Below, piece after piece: positions 6,340-8,216 of a DNA stretch of 8,216 nucleotides. The translations under genes and the position numbers were made by a program. A model generated the notes under the pieces. It did no database searches. It saw only the letters and a list, made by a program, of their open reading frames with translations, and had not been told where the DNA came from. Numbering within the stretch: the first letter of the stretch is position 1; each line of letters begins with the position of its first letter. This stretch comes from Neisseriaceae bacterium (GTDB lineage: Bacteria > Pseudomonadota > Gammaproteobacteria > Burkholderiales > Neisseriaceae): contig JAFSQZ010000078.1 in assembly GCA_017446355.1 (NCBI GenBank), positions 1 to 8,216 on the forward strand, read 5' to 3'.

Positions 6340-6386
6340 GAAAAAAAATCGTTTTGCTATCATCGCAATGATGCAAAACGATTTTC
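6340..6386 (+). terminator. Hairpin terminator after the acidic-protein gene
   Basis: AAAATCGTTTTGC (6345-6357) pairs perfectly with GCAAAACGATTTT (6373-6385). The stem continues past a one-base bulge as ATCAT/ATGAT around the loop CGCA, about 18 bp in all. The A-run on the left and the T-run on the right would let it act in both directions. It starts about 16 bases after the stop at 6324. Confidence 0.85.
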
Positions 6387-6409
6387 TACACTGAAATCTT
6401 AAACAAACG

Positions 6410-6521
6410 CGTCATTGCGAAGTCTTAACGAAGTTAAGACTGTAGTAATCCCCTTATTTAAAGGGTTTTCTCTATGGTTAGGAGATTGCCACAGTTTGCT
6501 TTCGCAAACTTCGCAATGACG
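6410..6521. mobile_element. Miniature inverted-repeat element (112 bp) with cloverleaf-like fold
   Basis: Perfect 13-base terminal inverted repeats CGTCATTGCGAAG (6410-6422) and CTTCGCAATGACG (6509-6521) bound a non-coding element. Three hairpins lie inside: AGTCTTAAC/GTTAAGACT (6421-6441, loop GAA), CCCTT/AAGGG (6451-6465) and AGTTTGC/GCAAACT (6493-6510, loop TTTC). Together with the terminal stem they give a cloverleaf-like shape. The ends resemble the CGTCATTGCGAG-type dispersed repeats that I recall from many bacterial genomes. No clean target-site duplication is visible. TGAAAT on both sides (6392-6397 and 6523-6528) is too far from the left end to be convincing. It has no coding capacity and would need a transposase in trans. 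Confidence 0.75.
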
Positions 6522-6535
6522 GTGAAATTTTAGAT

Positions 6536-6550
6536 TTCAGGCAGCCTGAA
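6536..6550. repeat. DNA uptake sequence at the truncation point of mafA
   Basis: Perfect 15-mer TTCAGGCAGCCTGAA. MafA-like coding sequence begins with the very next codons. The repeat places an in-frame TGA (6547-6549) directly before the surviving mafA frame. Confidence 0.9.
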
Positions 6551-7212
6551 CGCAATATGCGTATCCAAACTATGAAACAACGGCGCAAACGGATACGGAT
6601 GGTTTAACAGGAACAACGACTTCTACTTCGGTTTTAAATGCGCCGTCTTATTCGGTAAACCGCAACGAAGGTCAAAACTTTCGTGGTGGAATGGGTTTAA
6701 ATATCAATGGTTTGGGAAACTATCAAAACGAAACTTTAATTCAGAACCCGCAAGATGCGGCGTTTTTTTCGTGTTTGATTCAAACGGTGTTGTTTTTAAA
6801 AGGGATTTCTGTTGTACCAAATGAGTATGCAGATGTTTATTTGTTTGTGAATGTAGACGTGTTTGGGACAATTCGTAGTCGCACAGAGTTTCATTTATAC
6901 AACGCGGAAAGTTTAAAGTCGCAAACAAAAATTGAGTATTTTGCGATTGATAAAATGACGCAGAAAGTAATTGTAAAACCCACAGTTTCCGCGTTTGAAA
7001 GTCAATATAAAGAAAATTATGTGCTGTGGATGGGACCGTTTAAAACGGTCAAAACCGTACAAATGGCGGAACCTTTGTTGGTGGATTTTGCGGATTTGGT
7101 GGGCGATGAAAATAACACCAACTTTTCAGGCAGCCTGAATAATGGTTTTGCTGATAAAGAAATTCAAACTGGTGAATTACCAGCTAATGAAGTGATTCGT
7201 AATAGAAGATAA
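6550..7212 (+). pseudogene. mafA: 5'-truncated mafA (Maf lipoprotein/adhesin)
   Basis: The frame after the TGA at 6547 encodes 220 residues that match MafA as I remember it from Neisseria: TQYAYPNYETT, TSTSVLNAPS, GLGNYQNETLIQNP, EYADVYLFVNVDVFGT, RSRTEFHLYNAE, YVLWMGPFKTVKTV and the ending NEVIRNRR. MafA is a surface lipoprotein of about 310-320 residues encoded just before mafB. Here the signal peptide, lipobox and roughly the first 95 residues are absent, and nothing similar lies upstream. The break falls exactly at an uptake sequence 15 bases beyond a miniature element. The first Met, at 6691, has no properly spaced ribosome site (GGTGGA touches the ATG), so a shortened product is unlikely and could not be exported. 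The remaining frame has no internal stop or frameshift, which suggests recent loss or a cassette origin. Confidence 0.8.
7125..7139. repeat. DNA uptake sequence inside the mafA remnant
   Basis: Perfect 15-mer TTCAGGCAGCCTGAA in the variable C-terminal part of mafA. It is read in frame within NFSGSLNN, keeping the frame open. Confidence 0.9.
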
Positions 7213-7216
7213 GGAG
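7211..7216 (+). promoter_or_regulatory. Ribosome binding site of mafB
   Basis: AAGGAG, 6 bases before the ATG at 7223, is the best ribosome site in the window. It shares two bases with the mafA stop codon TAA, so translation of the two genes was probably coupled. Confidence 0.85.
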
Positions 7217-7222
7217 CAAACA

Positions 7223-8216
7223 ATGAAAAAAATCGCACTTATCTTCGCATTAGTTTTCTCTGTAAACACCGCTTTTGCCAACGACATCACCAAAACCGAA
7301 AACTATCTACCAGGTGGCAAATACCGAATGTTTGGTGCAGGACGCGGTGATGTCAGCAATGTTGCCAACAACATTCACAAAACGAGTACGCTTTCGCAAC
7401 AAACTGGCAACTTGGCGATTGAAACCAATATTTACAGTGGTCATTTAAACTACACCCAAACATTCAAGCATCACGGCTGGCACGAACACGGACCGTTTAC
7501 CAACACCGCACGCCAAGATTTTCACAGCAAAAAAGGAAAAATTGTTAACGGTTCTGCCGCGACAATTGGCGGTGCAACGCTCACCGATTTAAGCGTTAGT
7601 GCTTATGAAATTCACCCAGCCGATGCTTATGACGGCGAACAAGGTGGCGGATATCCCCTGCCAACAGGAGCAAGAGACGAATACTCATATGCGGTAAACG
7701 GCAAAGAAGTCAGCGTTAGGGTTGTTAACCCCGAACAACTGCCAAAGAAAACTTCTGATGATAAGTTATTGAAAACTATTGGCATCAATCCCCAAACATA
7801 CGAAAAAAGACCCATAACGCTAGCGACTACGGAACGCAACGATATTAGACGTTTAACACAAACGCCAAACACCACCAATGCTCTAATCATCAACCATCAG
7901 CTGCCTGAAAGTTTAAACGTTGCCAATACCAAAACAATCCGTTTCAAAACAAGTGAACCCAATCATTTGTTGTCCGAAAACGACAACAAACTATACATCA
8001 CCAACCCAAAAAACAACGGAAAAGCCCCAATAATACTGGCAACGACTGAACAAACCAACGCTTTAACAAATAACCATCAGCTGCCTGAAAATTCAAACGT
8101 TGCCAATACCAAAACAATCCGTTTCAAAACAAGTGAACCCAATCATTTGTTGTCCGAAAACGACAACAAACTATACCTCACCAACCCAAAAAACAACGGA
8201 AAAACAACAATAACAC
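7223..8216 (+). CDS. mafB: MafB-like secreted polymorphic toxin, N-terminal part (3' end beyond the window)
   Basis: The frame stays open from the ATG at 7223 to the right edge (331 codons). A signal peptide, MKKIALIFALVFSVNTAFA, is predicted to be cut before NDITK. Residues about 28-175 match the conserved MafB N-terminal domain (DUF1020, as I recall): YLPGGKYRMFG, TGNLAIETN, HGWHEHGPF, HPADAYDG and PTGARDEYSYAVNG. MafB proteins of Neisseria are secreted toxins with variable C-terminal effector domains, neutralised by MafI immunity proteins encoded downstream. After about residue 175 the expected MafB linker is absent. Instead come LKTIGINPQTYEKRP and then 60-residue tandem repeats with units such as TIRFKTSEPNHLL and NDNKLYLTNPKNNGK, which I do not recognise. 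The coding strand is rich in A and C, unlike the gene at 5974, which fits acquired DNA. The effector type cannot be told from this window. Confidence 0.8.
   Translation, partial: MKKIALIFALVFSVNTAFANDITKTENYLPGGKYRMFGAGRGDVSNVANNIHKTSTLSQQTGNLAIETNIYSGHLNYTQTFKHHGWHEHGPFTNTARQDFHSKKGKIVNGSAATIGGATLTDLSVSAYEIHPADAYDGEQGGGYPLPTGARDEYSYAVNGKEVSVRVVNPEQLPKKTSDDKLLKTIGINPQTYEKRPITLATTERNDIRRLTQTPNTTNALIINHQLPESLNVANTKTIRFKTSEPNHLLSENDNKLYITNPKNNGKAPIILATTEQTNALTNNHQLPENSNVANTKTIRFKTSEPNHLLSENDNKLYLTNPKNNGKTTIT
7892..8216 (+). repeat. 180-bp tandem repeat within mafB, continuing past the right edge
   Basis: Sequence from 7892 recurs at 8072 with an exact 180-base period (60 codons). Bases 7915-7996 and 8095-8176 are identical, and only scattered changes occur elsewhere. 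A more diverged start of the same unit (PITLATTERN) is visible at about 7812, against PIILATTEQTN at about 8026, with 12 extra codons in the first copy. Each unit carries CAGCTGCCTGAA (7898-7909 and 8078-8089), which shares a 10-base core with the uptake sequence and encodes QLPE. Confidence 0.9.

Noticed and set aside
6691..7212. ATG at 6691 as the true start of an intact 173-residue gene
   Set aside because: MafA homology continues for 47 codons upstream of it, and no properly spaced ribosome site precedes it. It is an internal Met of a truncated gene.
7627..7893. 88-residue open frame on the minus strand
   Set aside because: It is antisense to mafB, whose frame shows a signal peptide and conserved motifs.
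7892..8216. CRISPR array
   Set aside because: The 180-base repeats are contiguous, coding and in frame with mafB, without spacers.

Overview
The window looks like chromosome from an AT-leaning member of the Neisseriaceae. The main evidence is a 12-base DNA uptake sequence (DUS), AGGCTGCCTGAA on one strand and AGGCAGCCTGAA on the other. It occurs ten times perfectly and several more times with one mismatch. From memory, these are the dialects described for Simonsiella muelleri and for Kingella, so a Simonsiella/Kingella/Alysiella-type oral commensal is the best guess. The fused BirA-CoaX protein and a MafA/MafB locus also fit this family. The species assignment is an inference.

Positions 1-5816 hold housekeeping genes, all on the minus strand. 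In transcription order they are: a patatin-like lipoprotein (5816-4914), a gap with two tandem terminator-like hairpins, the bifunctional biotin ligase/type III pantothenate kinase (4616-2886), a SPOR-like membrane protein whose start overlaps the previous stop (2889-2323), a 99-residue acidic protein of unknown function (2292-1993), ccoS (1992-1816, 58 residues), an inverted DUS pair likely to act as a terminator, an LplT-type MFS permease (1760-456), and a rhomboid-family protease that runs off the left edge (440-<1). The genes from birA/coaX to ccoS are packed like an operon. The permease and rhomboid genes are separated only by one 15-base DUS.

Positions 5817-5973 are a divergent intergenic region with two DUS-bearing direct repeats. 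On the plus strand follow a small, strongly acidic conserved protein (5974-6324) and its hairpin terminator. Next comes a 112-base miniature inverted-repeat element that can fold like a cloverleaf.

The right end (6536-8216) is an accessory maf locus. A mafA gene has lost its first third exactly at a DUS beside the miniature element. It is followed by a well-initiated, secreted mafB-like gene that stays open to the right edge. MafB proteins of pathogenic Neisseria are secreted polymorphic toxins. This one has a recognisable N-terminal MafB domain but then runs into 60-residue tandem repeats that I do not recognise, in place of the usual linker. Its toxin tip and any immunity gene lie outside the window.
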